The notes: generated by a model not told the origin, from the letters alone. A stretch of 64,000 bases of DNA from Bradysia coprophila (GCF_014529535.1 NW_023504022.1:10545910-10609909), one strand, 5' to 3'; positions 33,217 through 46,697 are shown, counted from the stretch's first letter. Program-made: numbers and translations.

Positions 33217-36200
33217 TTAAACGGACTCCTGTGCACTCCTATATTCGAACACACTACCCCGTTCGGCAAACGTTCGTGCTGGATTTTCCTCCTTATGAGT
33301 TCTATCATCATTGTCTTCATTACCATAACCGCCACCTCCAGGCGTCTTCATAGAAAACATATCGCCGGCCTGTACGTCCATAGCCGTCTTTCCGCCAAGA
33401 TTGATCACACGACCGTCCCTTTTGATCAATAAATTCAGGCCACATTTTCCTGACTGTCCACCAGCCATCCCATAAGCTTGTAAGACACGACGCTCGGTTA
33501 ACACAGACACGGTAACCGGTTTCCGGAACAACAGTTCTCTGTGAACACCTTCGCCGCCATTGAATTGACCTGAATGGTTTGCAAGATCTTATTATTGAAA
33601 CCTTGCGACGAATTGTTTTCTAAACAAACCTTTGCCACCGGAATTGTCGTCCCTCAAACAAAATTTGTTCAGAATCATGGGGTATCGCAATTCTAATATT
33701 TCAGGATCGGTTATTCGAGTATTGGTCATGTGAGTGTGCACTCCGCTAGTACCATGCCATGTCGGACCCTACAACGAATGTGAAAGGTTGAAATCGTTGT
33801 GAAAACGAAAATCGAATAAAATCACAACTGACCGCTCCACTACCGCCAGCCACTGTTTCGTAATATCCAAATTGTGAATCTCCAATGGTGATGTTGTTCA
33901 TACATCCTTGTGAAGCGGCGCAAACTTGAAATGCTTCCAAGATGGTGTCGACCACACGCTGTGATCTGTTTGAATGGAAGAACAAATTAGGGTACAGCCA
34001 ATACGACGTCTGTGCATTTAGACTTACGTTAAGACATTTCCCCCAACTACAGCCGCATTTTCAGATGGATCTAGAAGTGAATTGGTCGGAATGATGACTT
34101 GGATCGGAGCTAGGCAACCCTGAGAGCAAAAAATTTGTATTGAAGATGACTGTGTCAGTGTGAGTCAAGACCTCGGTCGAGACACTTGTCTAGTTGCAAT
34201 TTACTTGATTTAGTGGAACGTCATGTCCGACCATGCACCTTAGACAGTAAATTAATGCTGACATCGTTATGGCACGTGGTGCATTACAATTGCCCCATAC
34301 TTCGCAACCACTGCCCGTAAAGTCGCATAGAGCTGAGCCAACGGTTTCATCGATCGTAATTTTGAGTTTGATGGGAGAACCATCGTCCATGAACTGTTGT
34401 GCGTGTAGTATCGACTGACCAGTTCTATAAAACAGAGGGCGGTGCAATTACGTCCATCAAATCCAACCACAATAATTGGCCATACCTCTTCCTAGTCGCC
34501 TTTGCAATTTCTTTAAGCATATCTCGAACTGCCACTTCCGCATTCTTCTGAATGTAGTCCATGTACGCCTGCACCACTTTCAATCCGTATGTGTCAATCA
34601 GTTCTGACACCAATTGGATACCTTTTTGATTGGCTGCCACTTGAGCTTTCAAATCCGATAGATTGTCCGCTAGATTACGCGTTCCCGTCGCTCCAGCCGC
34701 ATCGGTTGGAGTTGTTAGCTCTTTCGTAATTTCGGTTTCTCGAAAGGTGCCCGATTCCACCAGCAAGAAAGATTTAAATGCTGCACCTTCTTGTAGCAAA
34801 GACGTTGAATGCGGCGGCATGGAACCTGCAATTTAAAAATTCATCGACAACGTTCCCTACTCTCTCTGTGTTTTCGTAATTACCGGGCGATATTCCTCCG
34901 ATATCAGCATGATGACCTCGAGAGGCAACGAAGAAAACTGGCTTCTCGGTATGCCTGCGAATAAAAATTGCGAATCGTTCGATAACCTCCAACTTGGTAT
35001 CTTCTAGGTGAAATACTCACTTGTGAAAGACTGGTGTAATGACTGTTAAATCAGGCAAATGTGAACCACCTGCCTGAGGATGATTCGACAATAATACATC
35101 ACCAGGCTTTAAACTGTCTCCCCTGAATTTCAGCTGAAATTGTACCGTTTCTTGCATAGCTCCTAAATGAACTGGAATGTGCGGTGCATTTGAAACCAGG
35201 CCACCATCCGGACCGAATAATGCACAGGAAAAATCGAGACGTTCTTTGATGTTAGTTGAAATGGACGTTCGTTGCAGGATTCGTCCCATTTGCTCGGCAA
35301 TGCTCATAAACCGATGACTGAAAATGCTTAACTGCACCGCATCCAATCGATCGTCTATTTCCAACCGATGACCAGATCCAACAGTTATAACCAAATCTCC
35401 CTTTTTGGTGACCAGACAACTGGAATTCGGTTCGATCAAAATCGTGGAAAGATTGTCGATTAAAATGGCTGGTCCATGAATGTTGTGACCTGCTCCTAGT
35501 TTAGAGCACAAGTAAACGGGCGTGTTTTGATAACCACCATCGAAATAAACGCGTGTCTGTGTTTCCGGTACAGCATCGCCACTTGCCGTTTCAGCATCGA
35601 CCTCACTTGGTGTTGCTGTTTTGCCTGATCCGCGAACTCTAATGTCATCAACAACCACAGATCTCCCAGCAATAACAAATCCAAACTCGTTCCGGTATCG
35701 CTCCACGAAAGTTGAATAAAAATCGCCATAGGAACCAATTGAAACGCATAGTGCATCAGCTCCGACGGTTAACGAAGGCGTACACATTAACGCACAATCG
35801 GTTCCTTCGTAGCGTAGATGCAGATATGGTTCGAGTACAATATGCTCATTGTCAAAACCCTGTGTGGTGAGTTTGTCACGAGATTGTTTGCAGAGAAAAT
35901 CCAATCTGCTTGCAATAGTCGATGCATTCCCTTCGGTCAATGCCAGACCACATGGCTCTTGTGATTCGTGTACCACATCAGCCAGAGCCATACCGTATGC
36001 AGACAAAATACCTGCAAAGGAAATGATTCAGAGAATTGACGAATCGCTCATCATACATCTGCACCAACCAGCATATTTGTGCACCAATACTTTGGACATT
36101 CCCAATTCTCTTGCGATTTGGCATGCGTGCTGTCCTCCAGCACCCCCAAAACATGCCAGTGCATGACGAGATGTATCATATCCTCTGCTCTGGGTTAACG

Positions 36201-38023
36201 CTCTTATCGGTCGACACATTGCTTCGTTAGCCACTCGTATGAAACCCACCGCTACTTCTTCCAACGAGAGTTCATTCTAGAAAGTGAAAGCCTAGTTGAT
36301 TGACACAAACATTCGGTTCGTCCACTTTCACAATCAAATTACCTCACGTTCCCCGCTTTCAATCAAATATTTGTTGATGTCATTCCTCAGTGACTCAAAT
36401 TTTACTCGCGTTGCTGCCAAGTCCAATGGCTCCTTTTCGGTTACGCCAAAAATTTTCGGGAAATAATCGGGCAGTAAACGACCGAGTATTAAATTTGCAT
36501 CGGTTACTGTTAGTGGTCCTCCTTTTTTGTAGCACGTTGGTCCAGGATGGGCTCCAGCCGATTCTTTTTGAAATCAATTTGAACATAAAAGTTCGACTGC
36601 AAATTGAGAAAGAAAGTCCTACCTGGCCCAACCACAAAAAGACCACTGCGAAAAAATAGCATGGATCCTCCGCCAGCTGTTGAAGTAAAATGAATTTAGA
36701 AATGTGATGTCACTCCTGCTAAATATCCAGAAGTTGAACAACTTCTCACCAGCAACAGTGTTGATGTCCAACTGCGGAGCCTGGATCGTCACACCTGCAG
36801 TAGTACTCTCCACAACATGTTCGTATTTATCCGCATATCGACTAACATCGGTCGATGTGCCACCCATATCGAATCCAATAATCGGCATGTCGGTCTCTTG
36901 CCGGCCGGTAATGGCATAACTTTGATGCGGAAATTGGAATGAAAGTTAGAAGATCGTCACAGTGCGACTGTCGCGTAAATATATCTACCCGACTACTCCT
37001 CCAGCCGGTCCACTCAATATTGCCCTGGCTCCTCGAAAACTTTCCATTTTCGTCAGACCACCGTCGCTTTGCATGAAAAGAACATCGACTCCGGCCAATT
37101 TGTTCTGAAATCCAGCCGTAAAACTCGCTAAATACCGTTCGACGTGTGGTGTTAAATACGCCTCAGCGCAAGCTGTATAACCTCTAGCCACAACTCGTAA
37201 CATCGGCATTGCCTGATGGGATAGGGTGATGTGACTGAAGCCAATGCTGCTAGCAATTTCACCTATTTGAATTTCATGATCCGGACAGGCGTAACTATGG
37301 TTCAGCACCACTGCCAATGAAGTTATTCCTTTTTGAAATACGTCCAGCAATTGTTGCTTGATCGTGACCGGATCAACTGGACGCATTTCTAGGTATTTGG
37401 AGTTCGATACACCAGTGAGGACGTTCCACTGGCGTTCTGAATTGAGGAAATTTCAACATTTCGTGGTTCAAAGGGTCAAACTGTCGATAAGGACAAGTGT
37501 CAGCTTACCTAACATGCATACATTTTCCTGGGCCGGTACTATTCTGCAATCCGCTTCGACGACATGCTTGTACAGATTCGACGGTTTTTTGATATCCAAG
37601 TCAAATATCTTGGGACGAGCTTGATTGCCAATGTACAACAGATCCTTGAAACCTTTATTCACAACCAATGCAACCGGATCACCAGCACGCTCCAACAATG
37701 CATTAGTAGCAACAGTCGTTCCCATACGAATCCATCCGATCCGATCGGTTTCGACCAAATCGTGGACCGTTGAGTTGTTTTGCAATTCCTTAACGAAATG
37801 CGCACTTGAATAGCTGCTGATGCTGAGCAACATAGGGAATATAGAAACCGAAACTTACCGATGCCAATATTCGTCGAATTCCTTCTCTAGGCGCATCGGG
37901 ATATCTGTCCGGGTCCTCAGATAGTAACTTCAGTGTGCGAATTTTTCCATTCGGACAAACACATAGTACATCAGTGAATGTGCCGCCACGATCAATGGCA
38001 AATAAGAATTTGTTGGATGACAT
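33217..38023 (-). CDS. OPLAH: 5-oxoprolinase (ATP-hydrolysing)
   Basis: Exons (minus strand): 38023-37859, 37788-37509, 37436-36989, 36919-36750, 36676-36623, 36563-36343, 36276-36069, 36011-35021, 34954-34884, 34825-34486, 34424-34205, 34119-34028, 33965-33833, 33768-33630, 33569-33217. All are GT-AG and the frame is continuous: 1294 residues, against about 1290 in the family. The enzyme opens 5-oxoproline to glutamate using ATP in the gamma-glutamyl (glutathione) cycle, in the cytosol. The HyuA-type half carries DRGGTFTD (11-18) and [12 protein letters not shown] (from 313), both phosphate-binding-like loops. The HyuB-type half starts near residue 743 ([20 protein letters not shown]) and contains [26 protein letters not shown] and the Gly-rich TPGGGGYG near the C-terminus. 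No key block is missing, so it should be functional. The donor after 36069 (GTTGGT) is weak. Confidence 0.97.
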
Positions 38024-38573
38024 TGTCGTTAGGTTAATTGAGTTAATTGACTAGTAAGAATGACCACGGTAAGGTTGACGATGATTGCACTAATTTTAAC
38101 TCTATTGCTGAGACAGATGGAAGCTTATCTCGTACAATATCGGCTTATCTCTAGAGATACGACTCGCACAATTTATTGTTTATGTAAGACAATTACGAGA
38201 CGGTTTTGTGTGTGTTTTTCTCGATCACTTTTTCACAAATAAAACCTGACAGAACGAATAGAATGGAATGCAACAAGTTAGTGCTGCCTTATCAGAATAA
38301 TAAACAAATAATAATAAGAAAGGGAGAGACACATCGTTCACATTACGGAGAGAAAAGTTTCTTGTCACTGATAACGATTTTGTTCGAACGTTTCGAAACC
38401 ATCCAAGGCGGGGAATTTAAATATTGTTTGTTGCTGATATAGGAAAAGGTCTCTTTACAAAATCGTCTCTGCTACCACATCAGTAGAAACTTTTTAGAAA
38501 CTTTAGAAACTTTGAAAATTTGTCAATTCGCTATGAAATATCTTTAGTCACTGCGGAAGTGTTGGTGTTAGGG
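38024..38573. other. 5' flank of the 5-oxoprolinase gene
   Basis: No gene recognised. It should hold the OPLAH promoter; I see no distinct core element. Short + strand open frames here have no family resemblance. Confidence 0.4.
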
Positions 38574-38673
38574 AATCTCGCGCCGCGTCATTCACAATAA
38601 CTCACAAAGTGACATCTTCCTTATACAAAATGTGTCAAAATGTGAATTATTGTGAATGACGCGGCGCGAGATT
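38574..38673. repeat. Perfect 27-bp inverted repeat
   Basis: Left 38574-38600 (aatctcgcgccgcgtcattc plus acaataa) and right 38647-38673 are exact reverse complements around a 46-base AT-rich centre, and partial pairing continues inward. The GC-rich ends stand out from the AT-rich surroundings. It is probably a MITE or the remains of one. Confidence 0.88.
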
Positions 38674-38788
38674 CTAGCAACCGAAGTGTTACATCTTCAT
38701 GAGCAAGTATTGGATGTAGCGACAGCTCAACTCTGTGAACACTATTTTCACAAAAATCCAATTTTTGGGCAACACTACGCGAACCCCT

Positions 38789-38902
38789 GTGCCGGTATTG
38801 ATGTAATTTTTGGATGCCGATTAGCAACCTCTCGAGTGTAACTCTATGGATAAACTTAACAGTAGGAAGTCAGCTTAGTATTTTCTTATATAACAAATCG
38901 TA
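38789..38902. repeat. Dispersed repeat, copy 2
   Basis: This matches 31671-31785 with small differences, from 'gccggtattgatgtaatttt' to 'tatataacaaatcg'. Confidence 0.8.
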
Positions 38903-40323
38903 TACGCGTTTGAACTAAAGAAGTACGAGAATTATTAGTAACTAAGTTTAACTGCTCAGAGAGCGATGGGTGTGACTCTGGAATTGCAAACTCTGGAAAT
39001 GAGGCATTAATATTTCATCGACATGAGCGTGAAAACACATTTCCCGGAGGCATAATTAGAGCAACACTGAGGCAATTGTTTCACATGCATTTTGCTTGGT
39101 GATCTCACTTGGCAAAATATGAAGTTTTAGGCACTAGATATCGAGGCATATTTTTAGTTTTGAAAAGACTTTTTTTTGATTTTCTCAAAATTTCCCTCAA
39201 TCGAGAAAATCTGGAAATTCAAGAAAATCAAGAACTTCGACAAATAGGTTTTCCAAATTTTTTGATTTTTACAAAAAGTTTCTAAAAAGTTAGCCCTGCT
39301 AGATGTGATAGCACACATCGTGTGGTTAAAATGGTTATTTGTTTACGAAGGGAAGAAAATAGGAAATTGCAGCAAGAGCGAAAGTTCGAAATTTTGAGTG
39401 GAAAAGATAAGGTTATTCACGCAGCATTGATAAAAGCATTTTTCTGTATACGTGAGAGTGTATTGGTGAGCTATGATATGAATCGGTCGGTAGGGAAAGT
39501 AAACGGTCGAGAAGGAAAGTAACTGTTGGGAATGAATGCACCAAAATACTCTCACTATTACTAAAAATATCTTTCAAAATCCCCCAATACACACTCGATG
39601 TGTGTTTTCGCTTGGGCTTCGCCCGCGCGTGCACACAGATCTCGTGTGTATTGGGGTATTTTGAAATATATTATTTCTCAACACTTGACCTGCAGCACAA
39701 TATACACATCTAGTGTCTAAACAAGTATTTATGACTCGGTTACATAAATATATCATTTGCAAGTACGTATGTATCTGTTGTGGACGGTTGATTTTAGGCA
39801 CTTTCGCTTGTCGCCCTTACTTCTTTCGGGCTACAACTCAAACAATTCCCTAAAATGTACCGGCCACCTTACATATATAAATAGGTTTTACATCCGTCAA
39901 AGTTTTTCACAGGAATCACATTGACTTAGTTAAATTGTTTTGGTCTTTCCTTGGATATACGTCTCTAAGGATATAATCCAACTAGTCAAAATAAAAATGT
40001 GGAAGCAAGTGTTATTTCACAAATGATGGAAACGATACACTTCTTCTATTAAGTTTACCGAACCAAGGTGAGCGTTTTCTTCATTTGTTCTATGACTTCA
40101 TTTCTTTCAACATAAATTTTCATGTGCGACCAGACAGATTTTTCTTTTTTTTTTGTTTCGTCGCTGCATATATCAGATGACATTAACAACAAATACAAAC
40201 CTAGCATTTGCAATTATTAAGATTATTTTATTCACATATATAAACTAGGCGTCTTTTCATCGCTTGATCCGTCATAATCGGACTTTTTACAGCCAAGAAA
40301 TCGAATGTATAAAATTTAACATT
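38903..40323. other. Intergenic, no gene recognised
   Basis: It contains a hairpin at about 39570-39661 in which 'cccccaatacacac' faces 'gtgtgtattgggg' around a GC-rich loop. No supported gene is visible. Confidence 0.5.
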
Positions 40324-40568
40324 TCGCAGACGGCTATAATGGTAATTGAATCTATTACTTCTTTCACAATTACGTCAAAATGTTCGGTTTTGAGAAAATG
40401 AGGCAAGGAAATAGACTCAACATTTAGAAAATAGGATATATGGACGTGATGACAAAAATCTTCTACTTCATAAGTTCCGCCATTCTTTTTGCTTTGAGCA
40501 TATCCACACAGCTCATGGCTTATTTGCTATCATCAACAGATGTTCTAGCCGTCTGTGAAAGGCATTAT
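40324..40568. mobile_element. MITE of the 'agacggc...gccgtctg' family
   Basis: It starts with cgcagacggctat, carries the family core 'gaatctattacttctt' and ends with 'caacagatg...gccgtctgtgaaagg'. It lies just past the 3' end of the SMYD gene. Confidence 0.6.
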
Positions 40569-40594
40569 ACTATAAAACATGGACACTCATCGAG

Positions 40595-42139
40595 TTATGC
40601 TTGTAACGTATTTTTGAAATGTTCTAAAATCAGTGCAGATTTGTAAATTTCCTGCACTGCCTCAACTTCCTCCGACCACGTATGCGCATATTTATTTAAA
40701 AAGTTTTCACTTTCATCGAATACGACGGACGCTTTGTCCGTTTCTTTACAATTTTCGGTTATAAACGAATACGCTGGATCACCAACCATCGTCTCACGAT
40801 CAATCGATTCACCGAGTGGTTCACATTTGTCGCAGTTACATAGAAAATTCCATTTGGACTTAAGTTCAGCCTGGCGTTGACTCAATGTTTGCTTCTGGGT
40901 TCCCAAGTAATTGATGAACAATTGCTCGCCCTTTTTCACCGGACGGATTGTAATGCAGTGATGAACTTTGCCCGTATAGCGCGTGTACAGGTTCGGGGCG
41001 CATGAATGGTTTATCATTGAAAATATGTTGATCACCTTCCGGATGTTTTCACTTCCGATTGCGTTGGCTCGATTCACATAGTAAATGTGTGCAACTAAGT
41101 GCATGAGAAATCGTTGCTTGTCTTCCGAATCGAATAACTCGGCAATTTTACTAACGCTCAGAATACTGTTATAGACCATATGAACGTCCAACAGTAGTAG
41201 ATCATGAAACATTCCGGTTTTCGTCAATTTTAGATAAAATTGAAACTTGGACTCAGCGTCGTGCACGGAGGTTGGTAGTTGGTCTGAATTGTCTCCGCAC
41301 AAATTTTTGTCGATAAAATCCATCAAATTCTCAACACCTGAAAAGGTGTCAATGGCAACCAAAATTGCTTCAACCGTTAGCTTGCATATGATATGGTCTG
41401 TAATAGACCCCTTTCCACATTCCCATTTATGCATTGTGTTCCGGTTCATACAGTCCGTACTACAGAATAAAACATCGACACAATTTGGACATGGGATAAA
41501 GTTATCCATTTGCCGATAGCATGTGTAGCACATATCATGACCTTGGTCGGTGCATGCAACAAAACATTCTTCCAACAAAACGATTTTTCCGACGGGAATA
41601 TCACATTTGGCAACGATATGTCGACCGAATACATCGTTTTGTTTGATTTCCAATACATTAGCAATGGATGTGTAATTTGCGTTGGCCTCGTAGCTTAATT
41701 TGGGCGAATAATTTGGCCGCCTTTCAATAGAATCTATCATTTTTTGCGATTTCTTCTCGAGTTGTTCCACTTTCAATCGCATTCGAACCGGTAGGTTTGC
41801 TTGCTTTGCCAATTCTATGCCACGAAGCGCTTTATCGTGCATCTGTAAACGGCCGAAACAGGCCGACAGATTTACATAGGCCAGGGGAATATTTTCCGAG
41901 CCAATCTCTGCGTAGCATACCGATTGATTGTAATAGCGCATAGCGTCAAGCAAATTTCCCGCCAAAAATTTCTCATTTCCAGCATTGCGTAGTTCCGTTG
42001 ATCGTTGATTGTTCTTTTGATTCGGTTTCAATTTTAAATGATCATCAGGTGTTGGTGCATTTTCTTCGAGAAAAAATTGAAAGAGATCAACGTACACAGA
42101 TCGAGAGAAATTTTCCTCTTTTCTCCATAAATTCTCCAT
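40595..42139 (-). CDS. SET and MYND domain protein, SMYD4 type
   Basis: A single coding exon; from the chosen Met it gives 514 residues. The frame stays open 31 codons further upstream, but an acceptor-like GATTGCAG near 42195 suggests that part is 5' UTR exon plus intron, so Met at 42139 (MENLWRKEENF) is preferred. Order of parts: a TPR-like helical pair (about 45-130; LRNAGNEKFLAGNLLDAMRY, LAYVNLSACFGRL), the N part of SET (about 150-195), a MYND zinc finger (204-241: CYTCYRQ, CPNC, FCSTDC, HKWEC), then the SET core with INHSCAPN (NHSC at 377-380) and GEQLFINYLG, and a post-SET cluster CNCDKC (434-439). Family knowledge: SMYD4 proteins are TPR-bearing lysine methyltransferase-like proteins, in flies linked to muscle and to HDAC binding. 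All SET landmarks are present, so activity is plausible. Insects often have several SMYD paralogs, so no exact symbol is given. Confidence 0.86.
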   Translation of the reverse strand: MENLWRKEENFSRSVYVDLFQFFLEENAPTPDDHLKLKPNQKNNQRSTELRNAGNEKFLAGNLLDAMRYYNQSVCYAEIGSENIPLAYVNLSACFGRLQMHDKALRGIELAKQANLPVRMRLKVEQLEKKSQKMIDSIERRPNYSPKLSYEANANYTSIANVLEIKQNDVFGRHIVAKCDIPVGKIVLLEECFVACTDQGHDMCYTCYRQMDNFIPCPNCVDVLFCSTDCMNRNTMHKWECGKGSITDHIICKLTVEAILVAIDTFSGVENLMDFIDKNLCGDNSDQLPTSVHDAESKFQFYLKLTKTGMFHDLLLLDVHMVYNSILSVSKIAELFDSEDKQRFLMHLVAHIYYVNRANAIGSENIRKVINIFSMINHSCAPNLYTRYTGKVHHCITIRPVKKGEQLFINYLGTQKQTLSQRQAELKSKWNFLCNCDKCEPLGESIDRETMVGDPAYSFITENCKETDKASVVFDESENFLNKYAHTWSEEVEAVQEIYKSALILEHFKNTLQA

Positions 42140-45100
42140 TGTCGTAAATTGTAGACTCTGTACAATCAAAGTTTCTGGTGTTCCGAATTTAACTTCTGCA
42201 ATCGAAATAAAGAAAACGAACAAAATTATCAACAGGCCAATGATTTTGAAAATCTGTTGGAAAATGTTCAGTCGAAAAAGTTATTTTTGTATACAATCGA
42301 ACAGTATTTTCATGCCGGTTGTTAGTTTTGTGTTCAATTTCTAAGTGTCGTTCCGTATGAATTAGTTAAACATTCTCCGAATTATTATTAATTTCGTCGA
42401 ACCCAATTATCATTCTTTTATCATTCCTGCGCAAGCGCTGTAGAATAAGCCGCCGGTATGGTAGGAGTATATTATTATGTCTGACTATGCCTATGCGCTA
42501 AGCCCTGGTTTTTTTTTGTTGATTAAAAATATTTTGCCCAGTGCCGTTTCTATCGTTTGGGGGCTTCGTGCACATTGAAATTGCACTCCGAAATCACTAT
42601 CGTAAATGAAAGAACTCACGTGCTCTGTAAATTCAAAGTAGAAAGTGTGAAGATCTAATTAACGCAAAGTTTAATCGTCCGATTCTTAAAAAAGAAGCTG
42701 CAAAATGGCAACGGGAAACGCACTTAAGGCAAATTTGTTATACTGTCAAACAAGAGCAAAATTTCAATTTGGTTTCTTTCACACGACACGAAGAGATGAG
42801 TACTCTAGGTATGTATATCTATGGTTGAAATTTATTTTTCAGTTCGTTTGTTCACTCATTCGGTTATTCAAAATTCTTCATTTAACGTCCCGAAATGTAT
42901 GTCAAGCCGAATGATGAAACTGAAAAGAAGTAATAGATTCAATGATTGCATCGCGTTACGTCTAATATGCCGTGTCTAAACGGTTAAATTAAAGAAATTT
43001 ATGATGTGAAAGATGTGATGTGCTTCCGAAACCAGCCCAGTCCGAAGAAATCACCAAACCTTATGCATTTGAAATTTAGGTCGAATTAATTCTTTCGGCT
43101 CCACAAATCAATTTCTTTTTTGAAATAATTTCTGAAAAGGTCCTTATTTCAGTCACAACATTTTATTCTGTTATGTCTTTAGAATTGGCATTGATATTGT
43201 GGCTTGATTCAGATTTACGACGTCTACACAGTGAGTATTACTGAGACAAAATTTAATTTCACTATCCAAGTTGTTATATCACTGCCGCTAACCGTATCTC
43301 CCCTCTAGGGATACATTGTTTAGCAAAAATCTTTGTTGTACTAGTTTTTGTCGCGATTTTTCATTAATCATCTTATATATTCCCTTGTAAAACTGACGTA
43401 ATCAATCAGCTTTAGTTGTTCAGCTAATGATTTGTGTTACTCACATTTTTCCCTACAAACGAACATCACATGCAGAAAAATCGTTCGCACTATTTGCTCC
43501 GGTTTCGCGGTGCTAATCCGTGAAGTGTCTAAAACAACTGAAGACTGATGAAACGATGAATTGAATAATGGTCTCGTTGAGCGAAATTTTAGTTTTATAA
43601 ATGACCCGCACGTGGCACATGGTAGAGTGGCAGTGGCACACATGTTGAATATATGACTAATTCCAATCCTTGGCACAAACATTTTCCTTTGTCATCTTCT
43701 GTAGTCTATAGATGATCACGAAAAACAATTAGCGATCAGCTAGGTATCTAAATCTATGACAAAACAAGTGAAGTAAAAGATTGCTGATAGTCTGTAGACG
43801 GTTGAATGTTGAAAAGTGAGACTCTTCAACAATGAAGCTTTTATGAAACGTTATCGCTCAGCAGATTTTAATCGATGAATCCATTTACCTGACACTAGTC
43901 ATATCATCCGATCCGAAGTAAACTATTTGTATAGATCGGGAGTAAAATTATTATTGGAAAGACGAGGCAAAAATGATATCGGTAACTACTGATACGATTT
44001 GATTTACTTACCGTCTGTCGGAATTGGCCATATGAATTTATTTTAATTGTTTTAGAAAACGATGAACTTGAAAGCGAAAGACTTGTTCATTCAAAATATT
44101 ACAGTCGTGTGGATCGTATTTTTATGCTTCTGTTTTATGATTTTCTATAATTAGATTTTTTTGAATCTTCTTTATGTAATTGCAAAAATGTTAGCTATGA
44201 TGGTTGGTCGTTGTAGAAGTTGGTTGTTCCGCTTTAACAAAATAAAATCTTCGTTCGAAATTTTAAGATTTTGTCATTAAAATAAGATTTTATTGCTCCG
44301 TCTCAAACAATTTTTTTCAACACCACCGACAATAATGGGCGATGATCTCCGATTAGTGCAGTGGGATTATGGTTCAGTTAGTACAGTTCAAAATTGGTTT
44401 TTTGTAGAGAAGAATGCAATGTAGTACACCCGTTCAAGTTAATAAAGCTGGTTGTTTATTGTTGCCTTGTTAGGACATCCCACCTTTCTTTAAAAATTTA
44501 AGATTTAAAAATGCACCTTTCGTCAGTGTATTTGTTATCATTCTCTCCCGCAACGGTATAAACCGTTATTCGTTTACAACTCATGTCGATGGCGGACGTG
44601 GCCTAGGAATAAATGAAAGTTTATCCTCTGTACGAAATTGTTGTCCCAGTATAATAATCGAGTCTGTTACTTCTTATGATCTGAACATTTTCAAGAGATT
44701 GATCTGAAATCTTTTACTTCATCAGCTCATACAAAGCTTACTAAAGTGAAACTGCAAACGAAGAAGAATACTGCAAAACCGCATTTATTTCTCCTATTTT
44801 CGGCCATCGTCTCTGCGATCGTCACATAGAAACACAGACCTCCAAGAAGGGACAAGAAATGCATGGAAGGAACATTTGAACTTTTTATTCAATAGCTCAA
44901 TTCCTGTCAGGGCTGCTAAATTTAACAACGTGACTATCACAATCAAAAGATGCTCTGTCAGTTAAATTTATTCGATCAAAAAAGTACCTAGTGTCGGAGG
45001 AACAATAAATTTAACGATCGATAAATTTAACCGAATTTTACAATATAGTTAAATTAATCAGCTCCGTTAAATGCTGACGGGTTAATGTAAATCGAAAATG

Positions 45101-46198
45101 TGTCCACTTACACTCACCTCAAAATAATTAGCAAGAAATTTATGCCTTGCGCATATTACGCCAGTTGTCTTATTATATGCGTGCGTATAAACAGTAAATC
45201 CGAGTATAAAGCGAGTCACACTAAGTGTAGTGTAAATAGTGTAGCATGAATATTCCTGAGGTGATTTATGTGAATTTATGATCGTTTCTTTTGTTTTCAG
45301 CTATTTTCGAATTTTCATAAAATGACGAACTTATAAATTGGACATTTTATGACGTTGCGAGAAGATCTGAAAACAATAGTTATTTACATAACAAGGGATA
45401 AAAAGTCGAAAAGTAGAGTTTTCGTGTGAATTTTGTTGCACCGAGGCGAAGCCGAGGTCAATAAACACACGAAAACGATTTTACATGCTTTTGAAACCTA
45501 AATTAATTTTCTTGTTTTCCCTAACGTGGATAAGCCACTTTCGATCCTAGGGAAAACAAAAGCATGTAAAAGAATTTTTTTCGTAAATTTACATTGCTAT
45601 GTAAATCAAGAGTTAGAATTTACTTCAAGAAACAATTAACCTTTCAGAAATAAACAAAGGAAAAATGTTTTTATCATATAATCTTACATCTCATTATAAT
45701 TCTTGTCATCTAAGTCTCTGTGAACATCAAGTGGTCAGCATTTTCGCATTCTCGTTGCGTGAGTTTCTTTCATTTGATCATTCAAAATTGTTCGGACACT
45801 CACACTTGATTCAATTTAAATTGAACCAATATTGTCAGGTAAGACAACACCGTGCTGCAAATCTGAAATCACCCATATCTAAGCAAGGCTTTCAAAATGT
45901 TTCCATATAGTACGCGAAAAATTACCGCTATCATCACTGGCTTTCGAACTGACGACATCCCACAAATGCTTATGTTTAAATTCAATTGACTCATTTGAAC
46001 CGCAATTCTCTCGATCTGCAATTAATAGGAATTTAATAGGAATATGTTGATTCACGACGTGTATAATGTGAATATAGGCGACAGCGGAGGACAGATAATG
46101 GTGTATTTTGAGTGCAAAAGGATGTTTTAAAAGAACATTCTCAAAGGGTCTGCATTTGATTTTCAAGCATTTTTTTGTTAAAGCAAAAGCAAAATAAA
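42140..46198. other. Intergenic, repeats only
   Basis: About 4 kb without a recognisable gene. MITE-family fragments lie near 42.93 kb ('gaagtaatagattcaatg'), 43.77 kb ('gaagtaaaagattgctg') and 44.66 kb ('gagtctgttacttcttatg'). At 45.42-45.58 kb there is an imperfect inverted pair around 'cgaggcgaagccgagg' and 'aaaagcatgtaaaa'. Minus-strand frames at 43437-43682 and 45879-46166 lack any domain. Confidence 0.5.
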
Positions 46199-46697
46199 AT
46201 GATCGAGTCTGGCTTTTGACAATTGAAATTCAATCCACGCCATTAGTCGTATAAATTTACACGTCAGATAGAGCTTTTTTCTCCTTTGTTACGATCTGTC
46301 GGTTTTTCTATTTTGCGATTTAGTATGGAAATGAAAACTAAAATTGAGATATCTTTGCTGTTTTAAGTGATTTTTCATATTTTTTTGGACCAAAATGTTT
46401 TAAAGTGTGTTTGGAATCGATTGACATTATAAAATAATAAAATAGAAAAAAATATTTTCACAGAACCTGTTAATGCCAATCGATTCCAAACACATTTTAA
46501 AACATTTTGGTCCAAAAAAATATGAAAAATCACTTAAAACAGCAAAGATATCTCAATTTTAGTTTTCATTTCCATACTAAATCGCAAAATAGAAAAACTG
46601 ACAGATCGTAACAAAGGAGAAAAAAGCTCTCTCTGACGTGTAAATTTATACGACTAATGGCGTGGATTGTCAAAATAAACCAGACTCGTCATTTTAT
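46199..46697. mobile_element. Large foldback element
   Basis: Two inverted arms of about 210 bases, from 'aatgatcgagtctggctttt' to an inner 'tgtttggaatcgattgacat', are nearly identical and separated by about 50 AT-rich bases. Few substitutions and one small indel distinguish the arms, so insertion is fairly recent. Confidence 0.85.

Noticed and set aside
35849-36166. 105-codon + strand frame
   Set aside because: It is antisense to two well-supported 5-oxoprolinase exons.
45879-46166. Candidate last exon for the receptor gene (95 codons, minus)
   Set aside because: It has a hydrophobic stretch but no convincing final helix, no TYxxxxxQF-like ending and no acceptor in the needed phase.
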